Positions 25,656 to 34,075 of a stretch of DNA of 64,000 bases are shown here, piece after piece. The position numbers were made by a program, and so were the translations under genes. Numbering within the stretch: position 1 is the stretch's first letter; every line of letters begins with the position of its first letter. The DNA lies in NCBI RefSeq assembly GCF_015500055.1, contig NZ_CP045492.1, positions 2,118,501 through 2,182,500 on the forward strand, given 5' to 3'. The stretch is from Mesorhizobium sp. NBSH29. Its GTDB lineage: Bacteria > Pseudomonadota > Alphaproteobacteria > Rhizobiales > Rhizobiaceae. Below the pieces are notes generated by a model. That model worked only from the letters and a program-made list of their open reading frames with translations. It was not told the origin of the DNA and ran no database searches.

Positions 25656-25981
25656 CGATGCTGGAATGGTTAGCGCAGGGCAAGGGGGAACTCTTGACCG
25701 CGGGGTTTCTTGGGTCGGTCGTGGCCGCTGCGATGGAATGGACGGGAGTGTTCCCAGCGGTTCGCAAGATCCTCGTCGGGACGATCAGCGCCGTCTACCT
25801 GTCGCCTCTTGGCCTGCCCTTTCTCGAGTGGGTGCTCAACGGGATAAGCGTCCCCAGGGAAAGCGCAGCCGGGATGAGCGGCTTCCTGATGGGAGTAACA
25901 GGAATTGTCGTGATCGAAATCATCCTGAAAGCGTTTAGAATAAAGAGGGACGACCTAAACCAGAAAATTGGAGGTCAATGA
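25652..25981 (+). CDS. Small membrane protein, probable holin
   Basis: This 109-residue protein has three hydrophobic segments (about 16-32, 38-62 and 70-92; e.g. GFLGSVVAAAMEW and GVTGIVVIEIILKAF) and a short charged C-terminus (RIKRDDLNQK). The size, the three helices and the place next to endolysin and spanin genes fit a class I-type holin that times lysis. I do not recognise its family, and holins are too diverse to be sure. It overlaps the Rz1-like stop by ATGA. Confidence 0.6.
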   Translation: MTMLEWLAQGKGELLTAGFLGSVVAAAMEWTGVFPAVRKILVGTISAVYLSPLGLPFLEWVLNGISVPRESAAGMSGFLMGVTGIVVIEIILKAFRIKRDDLNQKIGGQ

Positions 25982-25982
25982 C

Positions 25983-26471
25983 ATGATGACCGCTCTCCCA
26001 AGCGCTGACGACATGAGCCAAGCTGCTCGATCTCAAAAGGGAACAGTTGTGGTCGCAGGGGTAATCGTTTTTGCCTGGGCTATGTGGCTGTCAGTTTGGC
26101 CAGTTTTTGTCCCGGCATCGCACTGGTTCGAAGTCAAAGATATTCAGGTGATGGATGCCAGAGTTGGCCAGACCCCCGCGATGAAAGTGAAAAGGACAAT
26201 TCATAGACCTTTCAGAGGGCATTGGATTACCACTGTAATGCGCAAGCAGAGCGATGAAACCTACACCACGTTCTGTACGTCGTCGGGAACGCAAGATTAC
26301 GTGACCGATGCGATGCTACCCGTTGACCTTGACTTGGACTGGTGGACTTGGCCTCGCCAATGCCAGCTACCGGCTGGCGAATACAAATTGAGAACTTTTT
26401 GGTCGGTGCTTCCGGTCGATTACCCGGAAAAATCCGTACGGGTGCTTTCAAACCCTTTCACCATCTTTTGA
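25983..26471 (+). CDS. Membrane-anchored protein of unknown function at the prophage end
   Basis: I do not recognise this 162-residue protein. It has one membrane helix at about 23-43 (GVIVFAWAMWLSVWPVF) and then a soluble, Trp-rich domain (WTWP at residue 126, four further Trp) with two Cys (TFCTSSG and RQCQLPAG) that could pair. The outside domain (probably periplasmic) reads like a beta-sandwich. GGAGGT lies seven bases before the ATG at 25983; a TTG at 25968 is unlikely. It is the last gene before the terminator and tRNA, a place where temperate phages often carry genes that change the host surface or block other phages. Confidence 0.65.
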   Translation: MMTALPSADDMSQAARSQKGTVVVAGVIVFAWAMWLSVWPVFVPASHWFEVKDIQVMDARVGQTPAMKVKRTIHRPFRGHWITTVMRKQSDETYTTFCTSSGTQDYVTDAMLPVDLDLDWWTWPRQCQLPAGEYKLRTFWSVLPVDYPEKSVRVLSNPFTIF

Positions 26472-26537
26472 TCCCCATCCCCGGCTTGCCGGGTTTCCGC
26501 GCCGGCCGGCTGCCGGCTGATTGCCTCCCTGACCTTT

Positions 26538-26571
26538 GCCGCCAGCCCTTCGGGGTTGGCGGCTTTTTTTT
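26538..26571 (+). terminator. Rho-independent terminator at the prophage right end
   Basis: An 11-bp stem with one G-T pair (26538-26548 with 26553-26563) closes a TTCG tetraloop and is followed by eight T residues. It ends the lysis operon before the tRNA. Two shorter GC-rich inverted repeats precede it at 26478-26518. Confidence 0.92.
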
Positions 26572-26639
26572 CGTTTTGGTGCGCAATCGGTGCGCACGTA
26601 CCTTGGGTGCCTTTGTTAGTCAGTCATAACCTTTTGAAA

Positions 26640-26690
26640 TCGTTGGTCGGAGTGGCAGGATTTGAACCTGCGACCCCGTCGTCCCGAACG
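26640..26690. other. Probable prophage attachment site (attR side) in tRNA 3' half
   Basis: The phage genes end 75 bases from the 3' end of tRNA-Pro, and temperate phages often integrate into tRNA 3' halves and rebuild them. The other copy of the repeat and the integrase must lie left of the window, so the core sequence cannot be fixed here. The coordinates are approximate. Confidence 0.45.
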
Positions 26691-26720
26691 ACGTGCGCTA
26701 CCAGACTGCGCTACACTCCG
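26647..26720 (-). tRNA. tRNA-Pro (anticodon CGG)
   Basis: The minus strand folds into a full cloverleaf of 74 bases: acceptor stem CGGAGTG/CACTCCG, D stem GCGC/GCGC, anticodon stem CGTCG/CGACG with loop TTCGGGA (anticodon CGG), and T stem GCAGG/CCTGC with loop TTCAAAT. The discriminator base is A. CCA is not encoded. Its 3' end faces the prophage. Confidence 0.97.
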
Positions 26721-26914
26721 CGACCAGACGCTGGGTTATAACTTCGGCGGGTTTTCCCCGCAAGCATTTCGGGCGGTGTGGTGCGCCAATTTCGCTTGCG
26801 CTGCCTATAGTCTGCGGCCTCGGCCCAAGGTCGCCAAGTGCACTGCGATGGTTTAATGCGGCGGTAAAACGTTGACCCTATAGTAGCGCAGGTTCACCAG
26901 AAAGTTCGCCCTTG
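26721..26914. other. Intergenic region between tRNA-Pro and phosphomannomutase
   Basis: This stretch must hold the promoter of the leftward tRNA and the rightward promoter of the mannose genes. I see no convincing consensus promoter pair and no gene in it; a TTGACC at 26872 lacks a good -10 partner. Confidence 0.4.
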
Positions 26915-28432
26915 ATGCTCAAACCCGTTTCCCACGCTTTGCCCAACACTTTTGAATTCGAGACATCCGCGCTGGTTAAACCCAGTGGTTTTCGCGAATA
27001 TGATGCGCGCTGGTGGTTTGGGCATCCTGCATCAGATGTTCAACCAGAGCTTAATTTGATCGGCGTTCAGGCCCTTGGCATGGGGCTTGGCACGCTCATC
27101 CAGCGTCTCGGAGCGGGCCCGGACATCGTGGTCGGGCATGATTTCCGCAGCTATTCCATGTCCATCAAGCTGGCGCTGGTTGCTGGTCTTCTGGCGGCAG
27201 GTGCGCGGGTCAAGGATATCGGGCTTGCTTTGTCGCCCATGGCGTATTTCGCCCAGTTCGCACTCGACACGCAGTCGGTTGCCATGGTCACCGCCTCGCA
27301 CAATGAAAATGGCTGGACCGGGGTAAAAATGGGCGCGCAACGACCGCTCACTTTTGGCCCTGACGAGATGAGCGCGCTGAAGGAAATTGTTCTGTCGGGT
27401 GACTTCGACCTGAAGGGTAGCGGTACCTATGAATTTGTCGCTGATTTTCGGGAAACCTATCTGGCCGATGTCACGGTGGGCAAGCAAATCAGGCGCCGGC
27501 TGAAAGTGGTTGCTGCATGTGGCAATGGCACCGCCGGTGCCTTTGCCCCGCAGGCGCTGGAAGCGATTGGCTGCGAAGTCATTCCGCTGGATATCGAGCT
27601 GGATCACTCATTCCCGCGCTACAACCCTAACCCCGAAGACATGGCAATGCTCCACGCCATCCGCGACAAGGTGCTGGAAACCGGCGCTGATGTGGGCCTG
27701 GGTTTTGACGGTGATGGTGACCGCTGCGGCGTCGTTGATAATGAGGGCAACGAGATCTTTGCCGACAAGGTGGGCGTCATGCTCGCGCGCGATATTTCAT
27801 CCGTGCATCCGGGATCAAAATTCGTCGTCGACGTAAAATCGACTGGCCTCTTCAACACTGATCCGACACTTCTGGCCAATGGCGCGGTGACCGATTACTG
27901 GAAAACCGGCCACTCCTATATCAAGCGCCGCGTCGCCGAACTGGGTGCGATAGCCGGCTTTGAAAAGTCTGGCCACTTCTTCTTCAACCCGCCGATTGGC
28001 CGCGGCTATGATGATGGTCTGGTGACGGCTGTCGCCATTTGCGAAATGCTGGATCGCAGCCCTTCAAAATCCATGGCCGATCTTTATCGCGACCTGCCGG
28101 TCACCTATGGCACGCCCACCATGTCGCCGCATTGCGGCGATGACGTAAAATATGGCGTGGTCGAAAAGGTGGTGGCAGAATTTACGCGCATGAAGGACGC
28201 GGGTGAACTTTTTGCCGGCCAGAAAATCGTAGATCTGATCACGGTCAATGGCGTGCGCGTTGTGTCGGAAGATGGCACATGGGGCCTTGTGCGCGCCTCG
28301 TCCAACAAGCCGGAACTGGTGGTGGTGGTCGAAAGTCCGGTATCATCCGAGCGTCGGCGCGCCATGTTCGACGCGGTGGATGCCGTCATGCGGCGCAACC
28401 GCGAAGTCGGCGCCTACAATCAAACATTCTGA
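26915..28432 (+). CDS. manB: Phosphomannomutase / phosphoglucomutase family
   Basis: This 505-residue enzyme converts mannose-6-phosphate to mannose-1-phosphate for GDP-mannose. All four active-site loops of the alpha-D-phosphohexomutase family are visible: the phosphoserine loop with Ser128 in TASHNENGWTG, the metal loop DGDGDR at 265-270, the sugar loop FEKSGHFFF and the phosphate loop RASSNKPE near the C-terminus. The ATG at 26915 was chosen over a TTG directly before it. Sixteen bases separate it from the guanylyltransferase fusion, so both form one operon for sugar-nucleotide supply. Some activity with glucose phosphates is possible, as in AlgC. Confidence 0.9.
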   Translation: MLKPVSHALPNTFEFETSALVKPSGFREYDARWWFGHPASDVQPELNLIGVQALGMGLGTLIQRLGAGPDIVVGHDFRSYSMSIKLALVAGLLAAGARVKDIGLALSPMAYFAQFALDTQSVAMVTASHNENGWTGVKMGAQRPLTFGPDEMSALKEIVLSGDFDLKGSGTYEFVADFRETYLADVTVGKQIRRRLKVVAACGNGTAGAFAPQALEAIGCEVIPLDIELDHSFPRYNPNPEDMAMLHAIRDKVLETGADVGLGFDGDGDRCGVVDNEGNEIFADKVGVMLARDISSVHPGSKFVVDVKSTGLFNTDPTLLANGAVTDYWKTGHSYIKRRVAELGAIAGFEKSGHFFFNPPIGRGYDDGLVTAVAICEMLDRSPSKSMADLYRDLPVTYGTPTMSPHCGDDVKYGVVEKVVAEFTRMKDAGELFAGQKIVDLITVNGVRVVSEDGTWGLVRASSNKPELVVVVESPVSSERRRAMFDAVDAVMRRNREVGAYNQTF

Positions 28433-28448
28433 CAGGGTTTTGAATTCA

Positions 28449-30683
28449 ATGGCAGATCGCATTGTCAGTTTCGTCATGAGCGGCGGCGTGGGTTCACGCC
28501 TCTGGCCGCTATCGCGTGAGGACAACCCAAAACAGTTTCATGATCTGGCAGGCGATGGCTCCATGCTGGTCAAAACCCTGCGCCGGTTGATTGCGCGCGC
28601 GCAAGGTGAAACCCCGGTCTATCTCATCGCATCGGAGCGCCACGCAGACCGCGTCCGATCTGATATTGCCGCGCTCGATCTCAAAGGAGGCGGGGCCATT
28701 TTTGAACCGGTGGGGCGCAACACGGCAGCAGCCGTTGCAGTCGCAACCTTGACTGCAATCGAAGCACATGGCGACGATGCGCTGGTGCTGGTGGTTCCCT
28801 CAGATCATGAAATATCAACCGAGCAGCAATTCTGGCAGACGGTTGAAAAGGGCGTTCCCTCAGCCAAGGCAGGTAGTCTCGTGGTGTTCGGCGTACGGCC
28901 GACCCAGCCCGAAACCGGCTATGGCTATATCGAAGTAGGCGAGGGCGCAAACGATGTCGCCAAAGTCTCGCGCTTCGTCGAAAAGCCCGATCTCGCCACG
29001 GCGCAATCCTATCTGGAAGCTGGCACTTTTTTCTGGAACACCGGTATTTTCCTGTTCCGGGCCAGCGCCATGCGCAAGGCGTTTCTGGCGTTTGAACCGG
29101 CCATCTGGGATGCCACGGTTGACGCCTATGCAGGTGCCGTGCGCGATGTGTCGGGCGTGTTCCTGCCGCTTGAAGAATACAGCACCATTCCCTCCACCTC
29201 TATTGATTACGCGGTGATGGAGCGCGCCGACGACATCGCCATGGTGGCTGCCGGCTTCCGCTGGAACGATCTCGGCTCGTGGCAGTCGCTGCTTGATGTC
29301 TCCACTTCAGACGAGCATGGCAATGTGGTGGTCGGCGATGTCGTCGCCATTGATTGCGAGAATTCCTATCTGCGCAGCGAAGGCCGCTTGCTCTCGGCGA
29401 TTGGTCTCAAGGGTGTGGCGATTGTCTCGACGCCGGATGCGACCTTTGTCGCGCCCGTAAGTCACAGCCAGCACGTCAAGAAAATCGTCGAGCAGCTTGA
29501 AAAGAGCGGTCGCCTTGAAACGAAATTCACGCCGGCACATGACCGGGTGATTGTCAGCGGTGGCTGGCGCAAGCGCGTCGGCCACTGGCTGTTTGACGAG
29601 ACGTTGCCGCTCTGGTCGACCGCCGGCGTTGATCATGTCCACGGCGGCTTCCATGAAGCGCTGGGGCTTGATGGCAGGCCGATCAGCAAGCCAAAGCGCA
29701 TGCGCACCATGGCCCGCCAGATCTATGCTTTTGCAGTCGCCAGCGAGCGCGGCTGGGACGGGCCGGCAGACGAGCTGATCACCCATGGTATAGACTTTAT
29801 CTCGAAACACGGTCGCACTGACAAAGGTGGCTGGGTGCGCACGCTCAATGTCGATGGCTCGGTGCTGGACCCGGTCGAAGACGCCTATGATCATTCCTGT
29901 GTGCTTCTGGCGCTCGCCCATGCGCACCGCGCGGGACACCCCGAGGCACTGACGCTGGCGAACGAAACATTCCAGTTTCTCGATACGCATCTCGAAGACA
30001 TTCGCCTGACCGGGTTTCTCGAAACACCGGGTGGAGAAGGTATCCGCCGCTCCAACCCGCATATGCATCTGTTAGAGGCGTTTCTGGCCTGGTTCGAGGT
30101 CACCGGCGAGCGGGTTTATCTGCGCCGCGCCGCCCGCGTCATCGACCTGTTCCGCAGCCACTTCTTTGATGCCGAAAGCTGGACGCTAGGCGAATATTTC
30201 GACGCGCACTGGAAACCATCAGTGGATCAAGGTGACTGGACCGAGCCCGGCCACCATTTCGAATGGGCCTCACTGCTGGTCAACTTCGCTGATATTTCCG
30301 GCCAGCGCGATCTGGTGGTCTTTGCCCGCAAACTCTATGCCTCGGCAATTGCAAACGGCCTCAACCGCGCGACGGGTCTTGCCTATGCAGCAGTCTCCCG
30401 CGAAGGCCTGCCCTTGTCACGCTCCTCGCGCAGCTGGCCGCAATCGGAAGCCATCAAGGCAGCCATCGCGCTCGATGGCACCGGCGGTCCCGACCTCAAG
30501 CCCGAGATTGAAGCGCGCGTCGGACGGCTGTTCCGCTGGCATATTGATCCCGCGCCACGTGGCCTGTGGATCGACCAGATTGATGAACGCGGCCGCTCAC
30601 AGGCCAGCGAAGTGCCGGCCAGTATTTTCTATCATCTGGTCTCGGCACTGACGCAATATCTGGACGGCACGGAAGAGGGGTAG
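28449..30683 (+). CDS. Mannose-1-phosphate guanylyltransferase fused to AGE-family isomerase
   Basis: This 744-residue protein joins two enzymes. Residues 1-340 are a ManC-type guanylyltransferase (start FVMSGGVGSRLWPLSRED, NPKQF, and FVEKP) that makes GDP-mannose. Residues about 370-744 are an (alpha/alpha)6-barrel of the N-acylglucosamine 2-epimerase (AGE) family, with DHVHGGFHEAL, EDAYDHSCVLLALAHAH and WPQSEAIKA; such domains act as mannose or mannose-6-phosphate isomerases. This replaces the cupin-type isomerase found in common ManC proteins. With the mutase upstream, two genes could take fructose-6-phosphate to GDP-mannose. The start at 28449 follows family length; a frame upstream overlaps the mutase only. 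Confidence 0.88.
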   Translation: MADRIVSFVMSGGVGSRLWPLSREDNPKQFHDLAGDGSMLVKTLRRLIARAQGETPVYLIASERHADRVRSDIAALDLKGGGAIFEPVGRNTAAAVAVATLTAIEAHGDDALVLVVPSDHEISTEQQFWQTVEKGVPSAKAGSLVVFGVRPTQPETGYGYIEVGEGANDVAKVSRFVEKPDLATAQSYLEAGTFFWNTGIFLFRASAMRKAFLAFEPAIWDATVDAYAGAVRDVSGVFLPLEEYSTIPSTSIDYAVMERADDIAMVAAGFRWNDLGSWQSLLDVSTSDEHGNVVVGDVVAIDCENSYLRSEGRLLSAIGLKGVAIVSTPDATFVAPVSHSQHVKKIVEQLEKSGRLETKFTPAHDRVIVSGGWRKRVGHWLFDETLPLWSTAGVDHVHGGFHEALGLDGRPISKPKRMRTMARQIYAFAVASERGWDGPADELITHGIDFISKHGRTDKGGWVRTLNVDGSVLDPVEDAYDHSCVLLALAHAHRAGHPEALTLANETFQFLDTHLEDIRLTGFLETPGGEGIRRSNPHMHLLEAFLAWFEVTGERVYLRRAARVIDLFRSHFFDAESWTLGEYFDAHWKPSVDQGDWTEPGHHFEWASLLVNFADISGQRDLVVFARKLYASAIANGLNRATGLAYAAVSREGLPLSRSSRSWPQSEAIKAAIALDGTGGPDLKPEIEARVGRLFRWHIDPAPRGLWIDQIDERGRSQASEVPASIFYHLVSALTQYLDGTEEG

Positions 30684-30697
30684 GGGCGCAACCGCAT

Positions 30698-30847
30698 CCT
30701 CGCCCCCGCAAGGCGGGGGAGAGGTGGCCCGCGAAGCGGGTCGGAGAGGGGGCAACTGGGTGGGAGCAGGACGCGTGGTGCAATTTGCGCGACCCCCTCT
30801 CCGCCTCGCCGCGCTCGGCACCTCTCCCCCATTTCATGGGGGCGAGG
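30698..30847. repeat. Composite palindromic element, copy 1
   Basis: About 150 bp bounded by CCTCGCCCCC at the left and its inverse at the right. Each arm folds into its own hairpin (CCCCCGCAAGGCGGGGG on the left; CCCCCATTTCATGGGGG on the right) and carries AGAGGTG/CACCTCT, with GGAGAGGGGG and its inverse further in. A second copy lies at 37547-37699. It sits between two convergent genes, where it may also end transcription in both directions. It matches the general type of small palindromic intergenic repeats of Rhizobiales. Confidence 0.85.
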
Positions 30848-30861
30848 AAATGGCACCCGCC

Positions 30862-32325
30862 TCAATAAGGGCTGTCGACGTTGCCGGTCTCTACATAGAC
30901 CGCTTTGACCTGCGAATAATGGCCGAGTGCCGCGAGTGCGTTCTCTCGGCCTATGCCGGATTGGCGCATGCCGCCAAAAGGCATTTCGACAGGCGTCAGA
31001 TTATAGGTGTTGATCCAGCATGTGCCAGCCTTGAGCTGGTCGATCACCCGGTGGGCGCGGGCAAGCTCGCGCGTGAAGACACCGGCAGCAAGCCCGAAAT
31101 CTGTGCCGTTGGCGCGCGCGATAACCTCGTCTTCATCGCTGAATGAAAGCACACTCATTACAGGCCCGAAGATTTCTTCACGGGCAATCCGCATATCATC
31201 GGTGACGCCGGTGAAAATGGTCGGCTCTATAAAACAGCCTTCTTCAAAGCCCTGAAGCGAAGGCACATTGCCGCCATAGGCAAGCGTCGCCCCTTCGTCC
31301 TGACCGATCTCGATATAGGACATCACCCGGTCATGCTGTGCCTGGCTGACCAGCGGACCCATTTGCGTATCAGGATCGAGCGGATCGCCGATGCGGATTT
31401 TCTTCGTGCGCTCGATCAGCCGGTCAACGAAGCGGTCATGCAAGCTTTCCTGCACGAAGACGCGCGTGCCATTGGTGCAGACCTGTCCCGTCGAATAGAA
31501 ATTAGCAAGCATCGCCCCGCCAATGGCGTTTTCGAGGTCGGCATCATCGAAAATAATGAGTGGCGACTTGCCGCCAAGCTCCATTGTCGCGTGTTTCATC
31601 GCGCCTCCGGCTGCCGCCATGACGCGCTTGCCGGTCTCGACCGAACCGGTCAGCGACACCTTGTCGACATGCGCATGAGCAACCAGCGCGCCACCGACAT
31701 CGCCAAAGCCCTGCACGACATTGAACAAGCCGTCGGGCAGCCCGGCTTCGGTATAAATCTCGGCCAGAGCAAGCGCCGAAAGCGGCGTCATTTCCGAGGG
31801 CTTGAACACCATCGCATTGCCCATGGCGAGCGCCGGCGCGGACTTCCAGCAAGCGATCTGGATGGGATAGTTCCAAGCGCCGATGCCGACGCACACACCA
31901 AGCGCCTCGCGACGCGTATAGGCAAACGGCCCGCCAAGATCGATGAAATCGCCGTAGAAACCAGCAACTGCGCCAGCGAAGAATTCCAGCGCATCGGCAC
32001 CAGACGGTGCATCCGCCACCAGTGTTTCCTGAATGGCCTTGCCGGTGTCGAACGTTTCCAGCCGCGCCAGGCCCTCATTGCGCTCGCGCAGCAAGTCGGA
32101 AGCGCGCCGCAGGATGCGACCGCGCTCGACCGGCTTCAGCCGCGCCCAGGCAGGCTGGGCCTCGCGCGCGGCTTCCACGGCCAGTTCCACAATATTGGGC
32201 GTGGCTGCGTGCAGCGTGGCGATACGCTCACCCGTCGCCGGATAGAGCACGGCAAGTTCCGCGCCCTGTTCGTCCTCGACAAAACGGCCATTGATGTAGT
32301 GCGATGCGTCTGGCTGGGCCTTCAT
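30862..32325 (-). CDS. betB: Betaine aldehyde dehydrogenase
   Basis: This 487-residue enzyme oxidises betaine aldehyde to glycine betaine with NAD(P)+, the last step of osmoprotectant synthesis. The aldehyde dehydrogenase signature is complete: catalytic Cys283 in [10 protein letters not shown], general base Glu249 in MELGGKSPL, the fold motif [10 protein letters not shown] and the late [13 protein letters not shown]. Length equals E. coli BetB (490). A GGAGA lies before the ATG. It is the last gene of betICAB, 92 bases after betA, with no clear terminator in the gap. Confidence 0.95.
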   Translation of the reverse strand: MKAQPDASHYINGRFVEDEQGAELAVLYPATGERIATLHAATPNIVELAVEAAREAQPAWARLKPVERGRILRRASDLLRERNEGLARLETFDTGKAIQETLVADAPSGADALEFFAGAVAGFYGDFIDLGGPFAYTRREALGVCVGIGAWNYPIQIACWKSAPALAMGNAMVFKPSEMTPLSALALAEIYTEAGLPDGLFNVVQGFGDVGGALVAHAHVDKVSLTGSVETGKRVMAAAGGAMKHATMELGGKSPLIIFDDADLENAIGGAMLANFYSTGQVCTNGTRVFVQESLHDRFVDRLIERTKKIRIGDPLDPDTQMGPLVSQAQHDRVMSYIEIGQDEGATLAYGGNVPSLQGFEEGCFIEPTIFTGVTDDMRIAREEIFGPVMSVLSFSDEDEVIARANGTDFGLAAGVFTRELARAHRVIDQLKAGTCWINTYNLTPVEMPFGGMRQSGIGRENALAALGHYSQVKAVYVETGNVDSPY

Positions 32326-32417
32326 GGCTCATCTCCGAAATTTTTTCACGCGCAGTAGTTTGGTGAAGTTCTATCATAGGCTGCGAGCTTTTCCTGCCCG
32401 CAGTTTGCAAAGCCGCT

Positions 32418-34073
32418 TTACCGGTCTGAAACCTGCCAGCGTGGATTGATCCAGGGTTCCTGGTTGGAAGGGGCAAGCGGCGTGCGCCCCAGAATATGGT
32501 CAGCGGCCTTTTCGCCGGTCATGATCGAGGGGCCGTTCAGGTTGCCATTGGTGATACGCGGAAAGATCGAGGAATCCGCCACCCGCAGACCCTCGACGCC
32601 GATCACCCGGCATTCGGGATCCACCACCGCCATGGGGTCGCTCTTGCTGCCCATCCTTGCCGTGCCGCACGGATGATAGGCGCTTTCCGAATGGTCGCGG
32701 ATGAAAGCATCCAGCTCATCGTCGCTCTGCACGCTGCTGCCGGGCGAAATCTCCTTGCCGCGATAAGGATCAAAGGCTTTCTGCCCAAAGATCTGGCGGG
32801 TAAGCCGGATGCAGTGGCGGAAATCCACCCAGTCTTCCGGCTGCGACATGTAGTTGAACCGGATGGAGGGGCGGTCAGCAGGATCGCCCGACCGGAGTGT
32901 CACCGCCCCGCGCGATTTTGATCGCATCGGGCCGACATGCGCCTGAAAACCATGCGACTTGGCCGCAGCCTTACCGTCATACCGAATGGCAGCCGGCAGG
33001 AAGTGATACTGAATGTCGGGATATTCCACACCTGCCTTGGAGCGCAGGAAGGCAGCAGATTCAAAATGGTTCGTGGCCCCGAGCCCGCTCTTGAAGAACA
33101 GCCATTCGGCACCAATCAGCGCTTTGGAAAACAGGTTGAGCTTGGAATAGAGCGTGATCGGCAAGATGGATTCCTGCTGGATGTAGAGCTCCATATGGTC
33201 CTGCAAATTCTGGCCGACGCCCGGTCGATCCGCCACAATTTCAATGCCATGTTCCTTCAGATGCGCGGCTGGCCCGATGCCTGAAAGCATCAACAGCTTG
33301 GGCGAATTGATAGAGGATGCGGCAAGCACCACCTCACGTTTGGCCTTGATCACCTCAATGCCACGCCCGGTCTCGATTTCGACGCCGACAGCGCGCTTGT
33401 TCTCTATCACCACGCGCCGCGCAAAGGCGCGCACGAGGGTGACGTTCGGACGCTTCATTGCAGGCCTCATATAGGCATTGGCAACGGACCAGCGGCGGCC
33501 ATTGTGAATGGTCTGCTCCATCACGCCAAAGCCTTCCTGCTTCGAACCATTATAGTCCGGCGTCACCTCGAAGCCTGTCTGCTTTCCTGCTTCGACGAAA
33601 GCTTTGTAGAGCGGGTTGCGCTGCTTGCCGGGGCGCACATGCAGGGGCCCATCGGTGCCCCGCCAGCCATCTTCGCCGCCATGCGATGTTTCCATCCGCT
33701 TGAAATAAGGAAGCACGTCGGCAAAGCTCCAGCCGGTGGCGCCACTCGTCGCCCAATGGTCGAAATCGCGCGCATGGCCGCGCACATACACCATGCCATT
33801 GATCGAGGACGACCCGCCCAGAACCTTGCCGCGCGGCGTTGCCAGAACACGATTGTTCAGATGCGGCTCGGGCTCGCTTTCAAAACCCCAATCATAGCGC
33901 TTCATGCTCATGGGAAAGGAAAGCGCTGCCGGCATCTGGATGAAGGGACCAATATCAGTGCCGCCAAACTCGATCACGATGACGCTGTTGCGTCCATCCT
34001 CCGAAAGCCGCGAGGCCAGTGCTGCACCAGCCGAACCGGAGCCAACAATGACGAAATCTGCTTCTTGTGCCAT
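32418..34073 (-). CDS. betA: Choline dehydrogenase
   Basis: This 551-residue membrane-associated flavoenzyme of the GMC family oxidises choline to betaine aldehyde. The FAD-binding dinucleotide motif GSGSAG lies at residues 11-16, with [19 protein letters not shown] (the GMC signature) near 80-100, and the catalytic His is about residue 467 in [11 protein letters not shown]. The ATG at 34073 was chosen because the conserved [10 protein letters not shown] begins seven residues in; a longer frame of 35 extra codons lies in betC. Two bases separate it from betC. Confidence 0.95.
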   Translation of the reverse strand: MAQEADFVIVGSGSAGAALASRLSEDGRNSVIVIEFGGTDIGPFIQMPAALSFPMSMKRYDWGFESEPEPHLNNRVLATPRGKVLGGSSSINGMVYVRGHARDFDHWATSGATGWSFADVLPYFKRMETSHGGEDGWRGTDGPLHVRPGKQRNPLYKAFVEAGKQTGFEVTPDYNGSKQEGFGVMEQTIHNGRRWSVANAYMRPAMKRPNVTLVRAFARRVVIENKRAVGVEIETGRGIEVIKAKREVVLAASSINSPKLLMLSGIGPAAHLKEHGIEIVADRPGVGQNLQDHMELYIQQESILPITLYSKLNLFSKALIGAEWLFFKSGLGATNHFESAAFLRSKAGVEYPDIQYHFLPAAIRYDGKAAAKSHGFQAHVGPMRSKSRGAVTLRSGDPADRPSIRFNYMSQPEDWVDFRHCIRLTRQIFGQKAFDPYRGKEISPGSSVQSDDELDAFIRDHSESAYHPCGTARMGSKSDPMAVVDPECRVIGVEGLRVADSSIFPRITNGNLNGPSIMTGEKAADHILGRTPLAPSNQEPWINPRWQVSDR

Positions 34074-34075
34074 GG

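Noticed and set aside
1-26571. Search for integrase, repressor, replication or anti-defence genes of the prophage
   Set aside because: None is in the window; all phage genes seen are late structural or lysis genes, so these functions must lie to the left.
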